From positions 18,406 to 82,405 of the forward strand of contig CAJFNV010000107.1 of NCBI GenBank assembly GCA_904395805.1: DNA of 64,000 nt, given 5' to 3'. Below are positions 38,179 through 47,029 of the stretch, piece after piece; the stretch's first letter is position 1, and the number at the start of each line of letters is the position of its first letter. The DNA comes from Candidatus Gallispira edinburgensis. Its GTDB lineage: Bacteria; Bacillota; Clostridia; Lachnospirales; CAG-274. The notes below the pieces were generated by a model. It worked only from the letters and a program-made list of their open reading frames with translations, was not told where the DNA came from and searched no databases. Made by a program: the position numbers and the translations under genes.

Positions 38179-39441
38179 ATGGGGAAAGTGATAAACATAG
38201 GAATTAATCCCGTATACAGGGGGTATTTAAATAAAAAACAGAAAACACAGATATTTTTTGGCGGCTCTTCAAGTGGTAAGAGCTTTTTTCTTGCCCAGAA
38301 AATTGTGTTGGACTGCTTGGGTGGCAATTATAACGGTGTAAAGCGCGAGGGCGTGAACTGGCTTTGCTGTCGTAATGTGGCAAGGACCATAAGAAACAGT
38401 ATTTATAACCAGATAGTGAAGACTATTTATGATATGGGACTTGAGGAATACTTTAAAATAAACAAGTCTGATATGGTAATTACCTGTACTGTAAACGGTA
38501 AGCAGATACTTTTTAACGGTCTTGATGATGTTGAAAAAGTTAAGTCAATTACGCCCGCTAAGGGGGTTCTGGAAAGAATTTTCATAGAAGAGGCTACAGA
38601 GATAAGGGAAGATGCTTATATGCAGCTTACAAAGCGTTTGAGGGGTATTTCGCCCAATGCAAAGTATATTGTGATGGCATTCAATCCCATACTTAAAAGT
38701 CACTGGATATACAAGAAGTTCTTTAATAACTGGGATGACAGCAAGAACTGTTATGAGGACAAAGATGTATGTATTTTAAAGACTACATACAAAGACAATG
38801 ATATGCTGACAGACGAGGACCGTGAAAGGCTTGAAAATGAAACGGACCCTTATTATTACAATGTGTACAGCTTAGGCAACTGGGGTGTGCTGGGAAATGT
38901 TATATTTACAAACTGGAGAACAGAGGATCTGTCGGATGTGATACCGACATTTGATAATATTTATATCGGCTGTGACTTTGGTTACAGTTCTGACCCTAAC
39001 GCCCTTATAAAAATACATTATGACAAAGCAAGAAAAAGAATATATGTATTTGATGAGGTTTATCAGTGTGGTATGAGTGATGATGAACTGGTGTTTGTGG
39101 CTAAGGAGTTTGCAAAAAATGAATATGTTGTGTGTGATAGTGCAGAGCCTAAAACCATTGATTTTATGGCTTCCTGCGGTATTAATGCTGTGCCTGCCTT
39201 AAAGGGAGCAGACAGCATAAACAGAGGTATAAGGTGGCTGCAGGGACACGAAATTATTATTGACAGTAAGTGTCAGAACTTCAAAAACGAAATTGAGCAA
39301 TATCACTGGCAGGAGGACAAGTACGGCAATGCAATGGCAAAAGCGGTAGACAAGGATAATCACCTTATAGATGCATTGAGATACGCTACGGAAAGTTTAC
39401 AGTCGGCAGACTATGCAGAGGCAGGAAAGAGGTTGTTTTAA
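38179..39441 (+). CDS. terminase large subunit (PBSX type)
   Basis: ATP-driven DNA packaging motor and nuclease, 420 residues. Walker A is GGSSSGKS (28-35) and Walker B is FIEE (135-138), with coupling motif near VMAFNP. The C-terminal RNase H-like nuclease begins IGCDFGYSSDPNA near 262. ATG at 38179 chosen; an upstream frame overlaps terS without a ribosome-binding site. Confidence 0.95.
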   Translation: MGKVINIGINPVYRGYLNKKQKTQIFFGGSSSGKSFFLAQKIVLDCLGGNYNGVKREGVNWLCCRNVARTIRNSIYNQIVKTIYDMGLEEYFKINKSDMVITCTVNGKQILFNGLDDVEKVKSITPAKGVLERIFIEEATEIREDAYMQLTKRLRGISPNAKYIVMAFNPILKSHWIYKKFFNNWDDSKNCYEDKDVCILKTTYKDNDMLTDEDRERLENETDPYYYNVYSLGNWGVLGNVIFTNWRTEDLSDVIPTFDNIYIGCDFGYSSDPNALIKIHYDKARKRIYVFDEVYQCGMSDDELVFVAKEFAKNEYVVCDSAEPKTIDFMASCGINAVPALKGADSINRGIRWLQGHEIIIDSKCQNFKNEIEQYHWQEDKYGNAMAKAVDKDNHLIDALRYATESLQSADYAEAGKRLF

Positions 39442-40866
39442 ATGAGCAGAACTACAGAACAGGAATATCCGAGCTATTCGGCTGAAATTGAATATCTGAG
39501 AGAAAAGGGTGTTGATGAAAGTATACTCTATAAAATCATTAACAAGCACAGAGGCAATTCCCTGTACAACAGAAAATTGTATGGAAGATATAAGACGTCT
39601 GCCTCTGATGTACCTATATTCAATAGAATGCCCAGATATACGGAGGACACTATAAACAACAAGGTAAACAATGATTTCTTTTCGGAAATCGTTGACTTTA
39701 AGACAGGGTATTTTGCAGGCTCTCCCATAACATACAGCTACAGCAAGAGCAAAGAAGCTGAGGAAGTTACGGGTGATGAGAGAGCTGTTGAAGCTGCTGC
39801 AAAGGCTGTAACTGATTTTACTACCCTCAACAATATGTATGGTGTGGATATGGAAATAACAAAGTTTGCAAGCATATACGGATATGCGGGCAGGCTTTTT
39901 TATATTGACACGGAGGGCAGAATAAGGGTCATGCCTGTGCAGGGATATGAAACAATTATACTATCTGATACAGATATAAGCGAACCTGAATTTGCAATAA
40001 GGTATTATGAGGTGTGGGATATAAACAGAGTTAAAAGCTGGGTGGTTGAGTTCTATGATAATACATATGTTTATACATACAAAGGAAATTTAAGCCAACT
40101 GAGATTTGATGAAAAGAAAAAGCATATGTTTGATTACTGCCCATTGCAGGGGGTTGCAAACAACAAGGAACTTATGGGGGACGGAGAAAAGGTCCTTGCC
40201 CTTATAGATGATTATGACAAGGTGCTGTCTGATAACAGCAATGAGGTGGAAAGCTTTGTACATGCCTATATGATATTCAAAAATGTAAATATAGATGATG
40301 ATGACATCAGAAAGGCTCAGACAAACGGAGCTATCAAAATCAAATCTACAGGGACTTCACAGGAAAGTGATGTTAAATTTCTTACAAAGGACATAAACGA
40401 TACATTTACGGAACATCACCTTGAAAGGCTGCAGGATAATATATACCGTTTCAGCAGAACGCCAAATCTTAATGATGAAAGCTTTGGCAGCGCAAGCGGA
40501 ATAAGTCTTAAGTTCAAATTACATGGGCTTGAAACAAAGTGCGGTATGTTTGAGGCGAAAATGATGGATGCTGCACAGTATATGTGGAAGCTTCTTGCAA
40601 GTGCATGGTACAAAAAGGGAATTACAGTGGATCCATTGGAGATAACAATGGAATTTACAAGGAATTTCCCTCTTGATACTTTGTCGGAAGCTCAGACTGT
40701 GCAGGCGCTTATTGCTGCAGGGCTGCCGAAAGAGGTTGCCTACAGTCAGTTAAGCTTTGTAGATGATGTTGATTATGTAATGTATATGATAGAGCAGGAA
40801 AAGGAAGATGTGCCGTCATTACTGGACGACACAGCGTTGGATGAGACAGCCTACGATGAAGAATAA
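39442..40866 (+). CDS. portal protein (SPP1 gp6 type)
   Basis: A 474-residue dodecameric portal at the capsid vertex. SPP1-type features: N-terminal EIEYLREKGV and KHRGNSLYNRKLYGRYK, a central stem region, and the conserved ASGISLKFKLHGLETKCG near 350. The acidic C-terminus (DDTALDETAYDEE) is typical. It overlaps the terL stop by no more than one base. Confidence 0.94.
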   Translation: MSRTTEQEYPSYSAEIEYLREKGVDESILYKIINKHRGNSLYNRKLYGRYKTSASDVPIFNRMPRYTEDTINNKVNNDFFSEIVDFKTGYFAGSPITYSYSKSKEAEEVTGDERAVEAAAKAVTDFTTLNNMYGVDMEITKFASIYGYAGRLFYIDTEGRIRVMPVQGYETIILSDTDISEPEFAIRYYEVWDINRVKSWVVEFYDNTYVYTYKGNLSQLRFDEKKKHMFDYCPLQGVANNKELMGDGEKVLALIDDYDKVLSDNSNEVESFVHAYMIFKNVNIDDDDIRKAQTNGAIKIKSTGTSQESDVKFLTKDINDTFTEHHLERLQDNIYRFSRTPNLNDESFGSASGISLKFKLHGLETKCGMFEAKMMDAAQYMWKLLASAWYKKGITVDPLEITMEFTRNFPLDTLSEAQTVQALIAAGLPKEVAYSQLSFVDDVDYVMYMIEQEKEDVPSLLDDTALDETAYDEE

Positions 40867-40880
40867 GGGCAGGTGCTTAT

Positions 40881-42362
40881 ATGGAAGTGGATAACAAGAC
40901 ACTGCAAAAGTATCTGGCGGAGGTCAGGAGAGTTGAAAAGAGCCGAAGCGAGGGAGCAGAAAAGGAAATCAGAAAGCTTTATAAGGGACTGCTTAAAGAC
41001 CTGATCGGTTTTGTGGGTGAGTATTATACAAAGTATTCAAATGATGAGGGTGTATTAAGTGCCGCTATATTACAACAGAAAGCTAAGTATGCGGCTTTCC
41101 TCGAAGAAGTGGATAGAAATATAAACGACATTACTCCCGAGGTATCAAAGACTATTAAAAAGACTGTTGAAGATACATACAAGGCTTGTTATAAGGGAAT
41201 GGTAAATGCCTTTACCGGGGCTGTTGACGATGAAAAGGTAAAAGAAAGTTTTAAGGGGCTGAGCATAAAGCCCGAAGTAATAAAGGCTGCTGTTGAAAAT
41301 CCCATAAGCGGGCTTACTCTTCCCGAAAGGCTTAAAAAGAACAGGCAGGAGGTCATATATGACATAAAGCAGAATATAACAACTGCACTTATGACAGGTG
41401 AAAGATATGATACAACAGCGAAGAAAATAGCTGAAAGGCTTGATATTAGTTATGGCAAGGCGGTAAGAATAGTAAGGACAGAAAGCCACAGAGTTGAAGA
41501 AAAAGGCTTAATGGACGGTGCGGAGCAAGTTGGCGAAAAAGTAAAGGGCGATGGACTTGTATACGCTGTTATATGGCGGAATATGGGGGACGGAAAGGTA
41601 AGACCTTACAGCAGGGTACATACTTCAAAGGGCTGGAAAACGGTTAAAAGCAAGACACACGCTGACCATGTTAAAATGGAAGGACAGATAATAGAAGCAG
41701 GAGGATATTTTGACCTGGGACACGGTGTGAAGGCAAAATCCCCCGGGGAGAGCGGAGATGCCGCCAATGATATAAACTGCAGATGTTTCATTGAGTATGA
41801 AATGATGACTGAGGAAGAGTTTATAGAGAGGGGCGGAAAGTTTAAGGAAAGCAGGAGAAAAGCTGAAAAGAATATTGAAAAATTTGCGGAAAATGATATA
41901 ATTAAATTAACAGATGAAGAAGTCGGTGCGGTTAATAGATATATCAGCAGTGAATCCTATACTTTGAATGATAAGTTAAGAAATGGCGTTGAGCTTACTA
42001 AGAATGAGCAGAAATTAGTAAAAAATCTTAGCTCAGCATTAAATAAACTGCCTAAATACAAAGGGGATTTAAACAGGTCAGTTAATTTTGATAATGATGA
42101 AAAATTAGCGACATTCTTAGAAGAACATAAGGTTGGAGATATAGTTACATATAAAGAATTTATAAGTACGACAAAAGGTGAAGAGTATGCACCTGAATTT
42201 AATGTGCAGATACACATAAATAATTCTAAAAAGGGTACAAATATTAGCATGCTTAATGAAAGCGAAAGTGAAATATTATATAATATAAATTCTAAATTTA
42301 AGGTTTTAAATGTTATTTTAAGGGAAGGAATATATCATATTGTTTTAAGTGAGGTAAACTAA
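40881..42362 (+). CDS. MuF/SPP1 gp7-like minor head protein with C-terminal ADP-ribosyltransferase-like domain
   Basis: A 493-residue protein. Residues 1 to about 310 are the MuF/gp7 head-morphogenesis part, with the conserved ISYGKAVRIVRTESHRVEEKG and a DINCRC motif near 298. From about 335 onward the protein resembles an ADP-ribosyltransferase fold: R399 in LNRSVNF, S429 in FISTTK and E462/E464 in the ESEILY context give the R-S-ExE triad order of C3/VIP2-like toxins. The C-terminal half is more AT-rich than the first. The domain could be injected with phage DNA to modify a host protein. Confidence 0.82.
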   Translation: MEVDNKTLQKYLAEVRRVEKSRSEGAEKEIRKLYKGLLKDLIGFVGEYYTKYSNDEGVLSAAILQQKAKYAAFLEEVDRNINDITPEVSKTIKKTVEDTYKACYKGMVNAFTGAVDDEKVKESFKGLSIKPEVIKAAVENPISGLTLPERLKKNRQEVIYDIKQNITTALMTGERYDTTAKKIAERLDISYGKAVRIVRTESHRVEEKGLMDGAEQVGEKVKGDGLVYAVIWRNMGDGKVRPYSRVHTSKGWKTVKSKTHADHVKMEGQIIEAGGYFDLGHGVKAKSPGESGDAANDINCRCFIEYEMMTEEEFIERGGKFKESRRKAEKNIEKFAENDIIKLTDEEVGAVNRYISSESYTLNDKLRNGVELTKNEQKLVKNLSSALNKLPKYKGDLNRSVNFDNDEKLATFLEEHKVGDIVTYKEFISTTKGEEYAPEFNVQIHINNSKKGTNISMLNESESEILYNINSKFKVLNVILREGIYHIVLSEVN

Positions 42363-42363
42363 A

Positions 42364-42540
42364 ATGAAAGAAAAAAAATTGTATTCTGATCGCAGATGGA
42401 CAGACCCGCCAAAAGCATTTGTTATAGGGCACGAAGAGCTTACAGAGGAAGAAAAAAAAGAAGCTGAAGAGGCTATGAAAAAATTTATAAAAAAACATGA
42501 GCAGGCTTTAAATAAAAAATTAAATAATAGTAGCAACTAA
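42364..42540 (+). CDS. small charged protein downstream of the ART fusion
   Basis: A 58-residue protein (MKEKKLYSDRRWTDPPKAFV at the N-terminus, then a Glu/Lys-rich helix). It starts one base after the ART-fusion stop, so it is translationally linked. Position would fit an immunity or chaperone partner, but no family is recognised. Confidence 0.6.
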   Translation: MKEKKLYSDRRWTDPPKAFVIGHEELTEEEKKEAEEAMKKFIKKHEQALNKKLNNSSN

Positions 42541-42573
42541 GCACTTAACAATTGATGTTAGGTGCTTTTATTA
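42539..42573 (+). terminator. terminator after the small charged gene
   Basis: AAGCACTTAAC-AATTGAT-GTTAGGTGCTT, an 11-bp stem with one G-T pair, followed by TTTATT, overlaps the stop codon of the preceding gene. Confidence 0.8.
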
Positions 42574-42596
42574 TGCCTAAAACAAGGAGGTACTGT

Positions 42597-42947
42597 ATGA
42601 AAGAAGGAAATGTAAATATACTCGGAACACAGTATAATATAAAGGTTATACCGCCAGACGAGTATATGATTAAGAATAACTATGTTGGCGTGTGTGACTA
42701 TTTGAATAAATTGATATCAATATCAGATTTTAGTGATACAGAGGATATTAATGAATCGGAAAAAGAAATCAGAAAAAAAGAAGTATTAAGGCATGAAATA
42801 ATACATGCCTTTTTTAATGAGAGCGGACTGCAATGGAGCGCTCTTGCTTATGACGGTGCATGGTCAAAAAATGAAGAAATGGTAGATTGGTTTGCAATTC
42901 AGTTGCCTAAAATTTATGAGGTTATGAAATCAGTTGAATGTATATAA
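42597..42947 (+). CDS. small HExxH metallopeptidase-like protein
   Basis: A 116-residue protein with RHEIIHAFFNESGL (HExxH near residue 65) and a downstream Glu-rich EEMVDWFAIQ segment that could supply the third zinc ligand. ATG at 42597 follows AAGGAGG. It lies between terminators, apart from the flanking head genes, like a moron. Substrate unknown. Confidence 0.72.
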   Translation: MKEGNVNILGTQYNIKVIPPDEYMIKNNYVGVCDYLNKLISISDFSDTEDINESEKEIRKKEVLRHEIIHAFFNESGLQWSALAYDGAWSKNEEMVDWFAIQLPKIYEVMKSVECI

Positions 42948-42968
42948 CTTAATACTATTCTGAAAAGA

Positions 42969-43027
42969 GCGTTTGATTATGCTTTCAAACGTGCGGTAAA
43001 CGCACGATAAACGCACGCGTGCGTTTT
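42969..43027. repeat. palindrome cluster
   Basis: GCGTTTGA / TTCAAACG inverted arms (42969-42990) are followed by two direct copies of TAAACGCACG (42997 and 43008) and the perfect 18-bp palindrome AAACGCACGCGTGCGTTT (43009-43026). Confidence 0.75.
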
Positions 43028-43048
43028 AATATGCTAATTTGATTGATT

Positions 43049-43227
43049 GTCTAAATTTAATTTTAGACAAAAAATTAGACTGAAAATTAGACGTGAACGT
43101 ACTCCGGTGTCCTTCGGGCCCGGGGTCTTTTTATAAATCCGCTATTTTGCGATAAATTAATTTGTCTGTAACTTGTTTGGTTATCGTCTAAGCCGGTATT
43201 TTAGACAAAATTAGACGAAATCTAGAC
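43049..43227. repeat. paired TTAGAC iteron clusters
   Basis: Left cluster: GTCTAA at 43049, then TTAGAC at 43063, 43075 and 43087 (exact 12-base period). Right cluster: GTCTAA at 43186, TTAGAC at 43201 and 43211, and CTAGAC at 43222. Each cluster is one inverted plus three direct copies. They flank a GC-rich terminator. Confidence 0.75.
43101..43136 (+). terminator. GC-rich terminator with TTCG loop
   Basis: ACTCCGG...CCGGGGT stem with an inner CC-TTCG-GG tip, followed by five Ts. Confidence 0.75.
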
Positions 43228-43456
43228 ATAAACCGCTAATCTATGAGTGAATAAGATCTGCAAGAGGTGAGCAGGTCAGTAGCTCGGCGGTTTAAAATAT
43301 GATGGAGGTGTTGCCTATGATCTAATTGACGCCACAGGGACAAAATATAAATGGGTATAATTATAAAAATGTCTGGATAGGTTTGGTATGTTTATATTGC
43401 GTTTCTGTGGCTATAGGACAAAGTAAAATATTATTAAAAACTATATTTAGTGGCAG

Positions 43457-43490
43457 TAGGAGTGAGTGTAACAGCTTGCTCCTATTTTTA
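43457..43490 (+). terminator. terminator upstream of the scaffold gene
   Basis: TAGGAG / CTCCTA stem followed by TTTTTA, about 25 bases before the scaffold start; a hairpin so close to the next gene may attenuate capsid-block expression. Confidence 0.6.
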
Positions 43491-43514
43491 TATAAAAAAT
43501 AAAGGAGGATAGGC

Positions 43515-44171
43515 ATGAAATTGAATTTAAACGACAAGAAATTATTACCTATCAATTTGCAGTTATTTGGTGACGGAGGAACTGAGGGCGGAGCAGAAGG
43601 CAGTGAAGGCGCAGAGAATGAAACTGATGAGCAGCCAAAACCTGAAGGTGTAGAGAAGAAGGGCGACAAGCCCCCTGATGATAAGCCAAAGACAGATGAC
43701 AGTAAAAAGTATGAGGCAAAAATTAAAAAGCTGGAGAGCCAGATCGAAGCAATGCAGAAGGAAAAAATGTCCGAGGCAGAACGCAAAAAGTTTGAAGACG
43801 ATAAAAGAGCCAAGGAGCTTGCAGAAAAAGAGGCAACACTTAAGGACCGTGAAAACAAGCTTTATGCTGTGAAGGCTATTAAGGACATTGGAATTGACTG
43901 CGGAAGTGAAGATTTAAGCAATCTGACAGCACTTGTTACTGTGGGTGTTGAAGGTTCTGAAGAAATCGACAGCCGTATTAAAAGTGTCAAGGCTGTTATA
44001 GACAGTGTTGTACAGGCTGAATGCGACAGAAGGTTTAAAGAGGCAGGCAGAACTCCGAAGGGAGCAGGCAAGGCAACAGAAGAGGAAAATAACATTGCTA
44101 AAAGACTTGGAGCAAGAAGAGCTGAAAGCGATAAAAAGGCCAAGAGCATTTTAGACTATTACACAAAATGA
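43515..44171 (+). CDS. capsid scaffolding protein
   Basis: A 218-residue acidic, coiled-coil protein (central KKYEAKIKKLESQIEAMQKE, Pro/Glu/Lys-rich residues 20-70), typical of phage scaffolds (DUF4355 type) located just before the capsid genes. It guides procapsid assembly and is then released. AAAGGAGG precedes the ATG. Confidence 0.85.
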   Translation: MKLNLNDKKLLPINLQLFGDGGTEGGAEGSEGAENETDEQPKPEGVEKKGDKPPDDKPKTDDSKKYEAKIKKLESQIEAMQKEKMSEAERKKFEDDKRAKELAEKEATLKDRENKLYAVKAIKDIGIDCGSEDLSNLTALVTVGVEGSEEIDSRIKSVKAVIDSVVQAECDRRFKEAGRTPKGAGKATEEENNIAKRLGARRAESDKKAKSILDYYTK

Positions 44172-44190
44172 TAAGTAGGAGGTTGAGAAG

Positions 44191-44757
44191 ATGAAGTTTA
44201 AAAATACAAAGGTTACGGGCATTACAAATAATATATTGTTTAATGACCATTTTGTAAACATTAATTATGACTGCAGTGGTTTAAGCAGTCTGGCAAAGGA
44301 CGGTGTTATACCGGCAGGTACTGTTATTCCTTCAAATGACAGTAACGCCATAGGTGTGCTGTTCAGTGATGTGGATATTGACGAAAATCCAAACGGAACT
44401 GTTATCATTCACGGATTTATTAATCAGGCAAAACTCCCTGAGGCTGTGAGCAGTGCCGCTGTATCTGCTCTTAAGGGTATCATGTTTATGGATAAGCAGG
44501 GTAAGCCTCAGCCACAGAAGTATACTGTTACATATGATGCAAACGGAGGTACAGGAGAAGTAACTGACAGTTCATCTCCATATACATACGGTACAAGTGT
44601 TACTGTGCAGGCAGGTTCAGGACTTACCCCTCCAGATAGCAAGACTTTCAAGGGGTGGGCTCTTACACCTGATGCAGGGGTCAAGGATGATAATTATGAC
44701 CCTTCAGATACATTTACAATTACCGATAATATCACACTTTATGCGGTTTATGAATAA
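44191..44757 (+). CDS. head decoration/fibre protein with InlB B-repeat domain
   Basis: A 188-residue protein. Residues 1 to about 108 resemble a small head decoration domain (SSLAKDGVIPAGTVI). After a PQPQKY linker, a C-terminal InlB B-repeat (Listeria-Bacteroides) domain follows: TVTYDANGGTGEV, FKGWALTPD and ITLYAVYE. Such domains are usually on bacterial surface proteins, so the capsid may display a carbohydrate-adhesive module. AGGAGG precedes the ATG. Confidence 0.8.
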   Translation: MKFKNTKVTGITNNILFNDHFVNINYDCSGLSSLAKDGVIPAGTVIPSNDSNAIGVLFSDVDIDENPNGTVIIHGFINQAKLPEAVSSAAVSALKGIMFMDKQGKPQPQKYTVTYDANGGTGEVTDSSSPYTYGTSVTVQAGSGLTPPDSKTFKGWALTPDAGVKDDNYDPSDTFTITDNITLYAVYE

Positions 44758-44770
44758 GGAGGAATGAGGA

Positions 44771-45838
44771 ATGAAATTAAGTGACGTTTTTAATTCTAAG
44801 GCTATTGCCTTAAATTACACAGAAGCAGCCAGCAACAAAATACCGTACTTCGGTGCGGGGTTATTCCCTGCAGATAAAAAGGCAGGTCTTGACCTTAAAT
44901 GGATAAGAGGACATAAGGGACTTCCTGTATCACTTATGCCTTCAAATTTTGATACACCGTCAAAATTCAGAGACAGAGTGGGAATTGCTCTTAGTGAAAC
45001 CGAAATGCCATTCTTTAGAGAGTCAATGCTTGTAAAGGAAAAGGATGAGCAGGAAATAATGAGAGTACAGGACAGTAATGATCCTTATGCCGTGCAGGTC
45101 CTTGAAAATATTTTTGATGATACGCAGACACTTATCGATGGTGCAAATGTTGTGCCCGAAAGAATGATAATGCAGTTATTATCACCTTTAGGCGGAAATA
45201 TGGGCATTGATATAAGTGCAAACGGTGTCAATTATACATACAACTATGATCCTGACGGCGCATGGAAGGCAGAACATTATGTAAAAATTGAGGGCGAAAC
45301 CGACAAGTGGAGTGCTTCTGAAACATGCGACCCTATGAAGAATATTGAAGATGCTCTTGATGCACAGGAAGAGGCTACAGGAAACAGACCTAAGATCCTT
45401 TTAATGTCAAAGGGTACTTTCAATATGATAAAGAACAGCGAAAAGGTGAGAAGCGGTGTACTCGCTCAGAATGTTACTGCAAATGTGAACTATACAACAA
45501 AGAGAATAACAGAATACATTGAGGAAGAGCTTAATGTTACAGTTGTTGTTTATCAGAAACAGTATAAGGATGAGAGCGGGACAGCCAAGAAGTTTTATCC
45601 TGACAACATTGTTATGTTACTGCCTGAGGGAACTATAGGAAAGACATGGTACGGAACTACACCTGAAGAGAGAACTCTTGCATCAAGTCCCGGTGCGGAT
45701 GTGTCAATTGTGAATACAGGTGTTGCTGTTGCTGTGACTATAACAAGTGATCCGGTAAACACAAAGACAACTGCAAGTGAAATAGTGTTACCGTCTTTCG
45801 AGAGAATGGATGAGTGCTACGCTATTGAAGTTTTATAA
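44771..45838 (+). CDS. major capsid protein
   Basis: A 355-residue capsid subunit downstream of scaffold and decoration genes, with P-loop/E-loop features (GAGLFPADKKAGLDLKWIRG, given in part; LSPLGGNMGID) of the phage major capsid E/HK97-related family. AGGAGG precedes the ATG. Strong RBS and position support the call. Confidence 0.9.
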   Translation: MKLSDVFNSKAIALNYTEAASNKIPYFGAGLFPADKKAGLDLKWIRGHKGLPVSLMPSNFDTPSKFRDRVGIALSETEMPFFRESMLVKEKDEQEIMRVQDSNDPYAVQVLENIFDDTQTLIDGANVVPERMIMQLLSPLGGNMGIDISANGVNYTYNYDPDGAWKAEHYVKIEGETDKWSASETCDPMKNIEDALDAQEEATGNRPKILLMSKGTFNMIKNSEKVRSGVLAQNVTANVNYTTKRITEYIEEELNVTVVVYQKQYKDESGTAKKFYPDNIVMLLPEGTIGKTWYGTTPEERTLASSPGADVSIVNTGVAVAVTITSDPVNTKTTASEIVLPSFERMDECYAIEVL

Positions 45839-45852
45839 AGGAGATGATTATT

Positions 45853-46047
45853 GTGAAATTTGATTACAGTGTTGTGTACAACGGTAAGTTTTACAGGGCG
45901 GGAGAAGAAGTTCCTATGCCTGTAAAGGACGAGAAAGCATCTGAAAAGGCTTCATCTGTCGCTGTTGAGACTGAAAAAGATGAAAATGAAAATACACCTA
46001 AAACAAGAAAAAAGGCTGTTAAGACAAAGGAAGAGGCAAATAATTAA
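45853..46047 (+). CDS. small head-associated protein
   Basis: A 64-residue protein: an N-terminal strand (VKFDYSVVYNGKFYRAGEEV) followed by a Lys/Glu-rich tail. GTG at 45853 is spaced correctly from AAAGGAG; the ATG nine bases upstream abuts that site. Similar small proteins follow capsid genes in many phages. Confidence 0.6.
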   Translation: MKFDYSVVYNGKFYRAGEEVPMPVKDEKASEKASSVAVETEKDENENTPKTRKKAVKTKEEANN

Positions 46048-46059
46048 GGGGTGTTGTCT

Positions 46060-46413
46060 ATGTCTGTAAGTGTTGATATGGTAAAGGCTCTTGGTATAAG
46101 ACCTTATGATGAGAACACCTGTATGCTTGTTGAAAGCGGTGCTATATGGCTTAAGAACAACACAAAGCTTGATTATGACTTTGACAATTCGGATCTAAGC
46201 GCTTTGCCTGCGAATATAAGACTTTTCCTGCACAAGTACTGTCAGATAATGAGATTAAGACCCGGCATTGCAAGCGAAAGTATAAGCGGACTGTCACAGT
46301 CCTTTACGGGAAATATTGACGATCTGATATGGAATGCAGCAGAAAGTCTTTTAGGCGAGAATGTTGTTAAACAGTCTGTGTCTTTTGTTGGAGCTGCCGA
46401 GCGCTGGAGGTGA
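46060..46413 (+). CDS. head-tail connector (gp6/gp15-like)
   Basis: A protein of about 117 residues, largely helical, with the pattern VDMVKALGIRPYDENTCMLV typical of head-tail connector adaptors. ATG at 46060 follows AAGGGGTG. It joins the portal to the tail completion proteins. Confidence 0.75.
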   Translation: MSVSVDMVKALGIRPYDENTCMLVESGAIWLKNNTKLDYDFDNSDLSALPANIRLFLHKYCQIMRLRPGIASESISGLSQSFTGNIDDLIWNAAESLLGENVVKQSVSFVGAAERWR

Positions 46414-46417
46414 TCTT

Positions 46418-47029
46418 ATGGCTAAGGGTGTAAAGATAAAAACCGTTAAGAATAAAATACCTGAAATGGTAAAAGCTCTTGAAGCTATAAACGGCAGAAA
46501 AATTGAAGTGGGCGTGTTTGACGGTGAAAATGCCTGGCTGGCAGGAATACACGAATACGGATGCGAAATAAGACCTAAAAATGCAAAGTATCTTACTGTA
46601 CCTGTAAGTCCTAAGGCAAAGGGTAAAAAGGCAGGAGATTTCAACGACCTGTATTTTATTGAGGATAAGGACGGGGACAAGTTCCTTGCAAGGGATAAGG
46701 GCAAAAATGAAATTGAGATATTATTCTGGCTTACCGACTATGTTAAAATTCCCGAAAGATCATTTTTAAGGACAGGGTTTGATAAAAATATAGACAGTGT
46801 AAACAAAACTGTTGATAAAATGATGAAATCTTTGCTTAACGGGAATTTATCGGAGGATGAATTCTGCAATATAATCGGACAAACACTGTCAAGTAAAATA
46901 AAAACCTATGCAAGGGATTTAAGTTCTCCGGCAAATGCAAGGGTTACAACAGAAGTTAAAGGCAGCAGTAATCCTCTTGTGGATACCGGACAAATGATAA
47001 GGAGTATAACATGGAGGGTCGAGGATTAA
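46418..47029 (+). CDS. head closure/tail completion protein (gp10-like)
   Basis: A 203-residue protein with the gp10-like signature IEVGVFDG...WLAGIHEYGCEI and the C-terminal NPLVDTGQMIRSITWRV. ATG at 46418 follows GGAGGTGA. The stop overlaps the next ATG (TAATG). Confidence 0.75.
   Translation: MAKGVKIKTVKNKIPEMVKALEAINGRKIEVGVFDGENAWLAGIHEYGCEIRPKNAKYLTVPVSPKAKGKKAGDFNDLYFIEDKDGDKFLARDKGKNEIEILFWLTDYVKIPERSFLRTGFDKNIDSVNKTVDKMMKSLLNGNLSEDEFCNIIGQTLSSKIKTYARDLSSPANARVTTEVKGSSNPLVDTGQMIRSITWRVED

Larger units (their letters stand above)
42948..43514. other. 567-base gene-free zone between head genes
   Basis: No supported gene. It holds palindromes (42969-43027), two clusters of TTAGAC repeats (43049-43092 and 43186-43227), and two terminators (43101-43136, 43457-43490). 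A 26-codon open frame at 43283-43360 lacks any start codon. The zone separates the portal/MuF/metallopeptidase block from the scaffold and capsid block. Confidence 0.7.

Noticed and set aside
42997..43026. TAAACGCACG repeats as a CRISPR-like array
   Set aside because: Only two 10-base copies, adjoining a palindrome, without spacers of regular length or cas genes.
43283..43360. Small gene in the head-region gap
   Set aside because: The 26-codon frame looks protein-like near its end (AYDLIDATGTKYKW) but has an upstream stop and no start codon; it may be a remnant.
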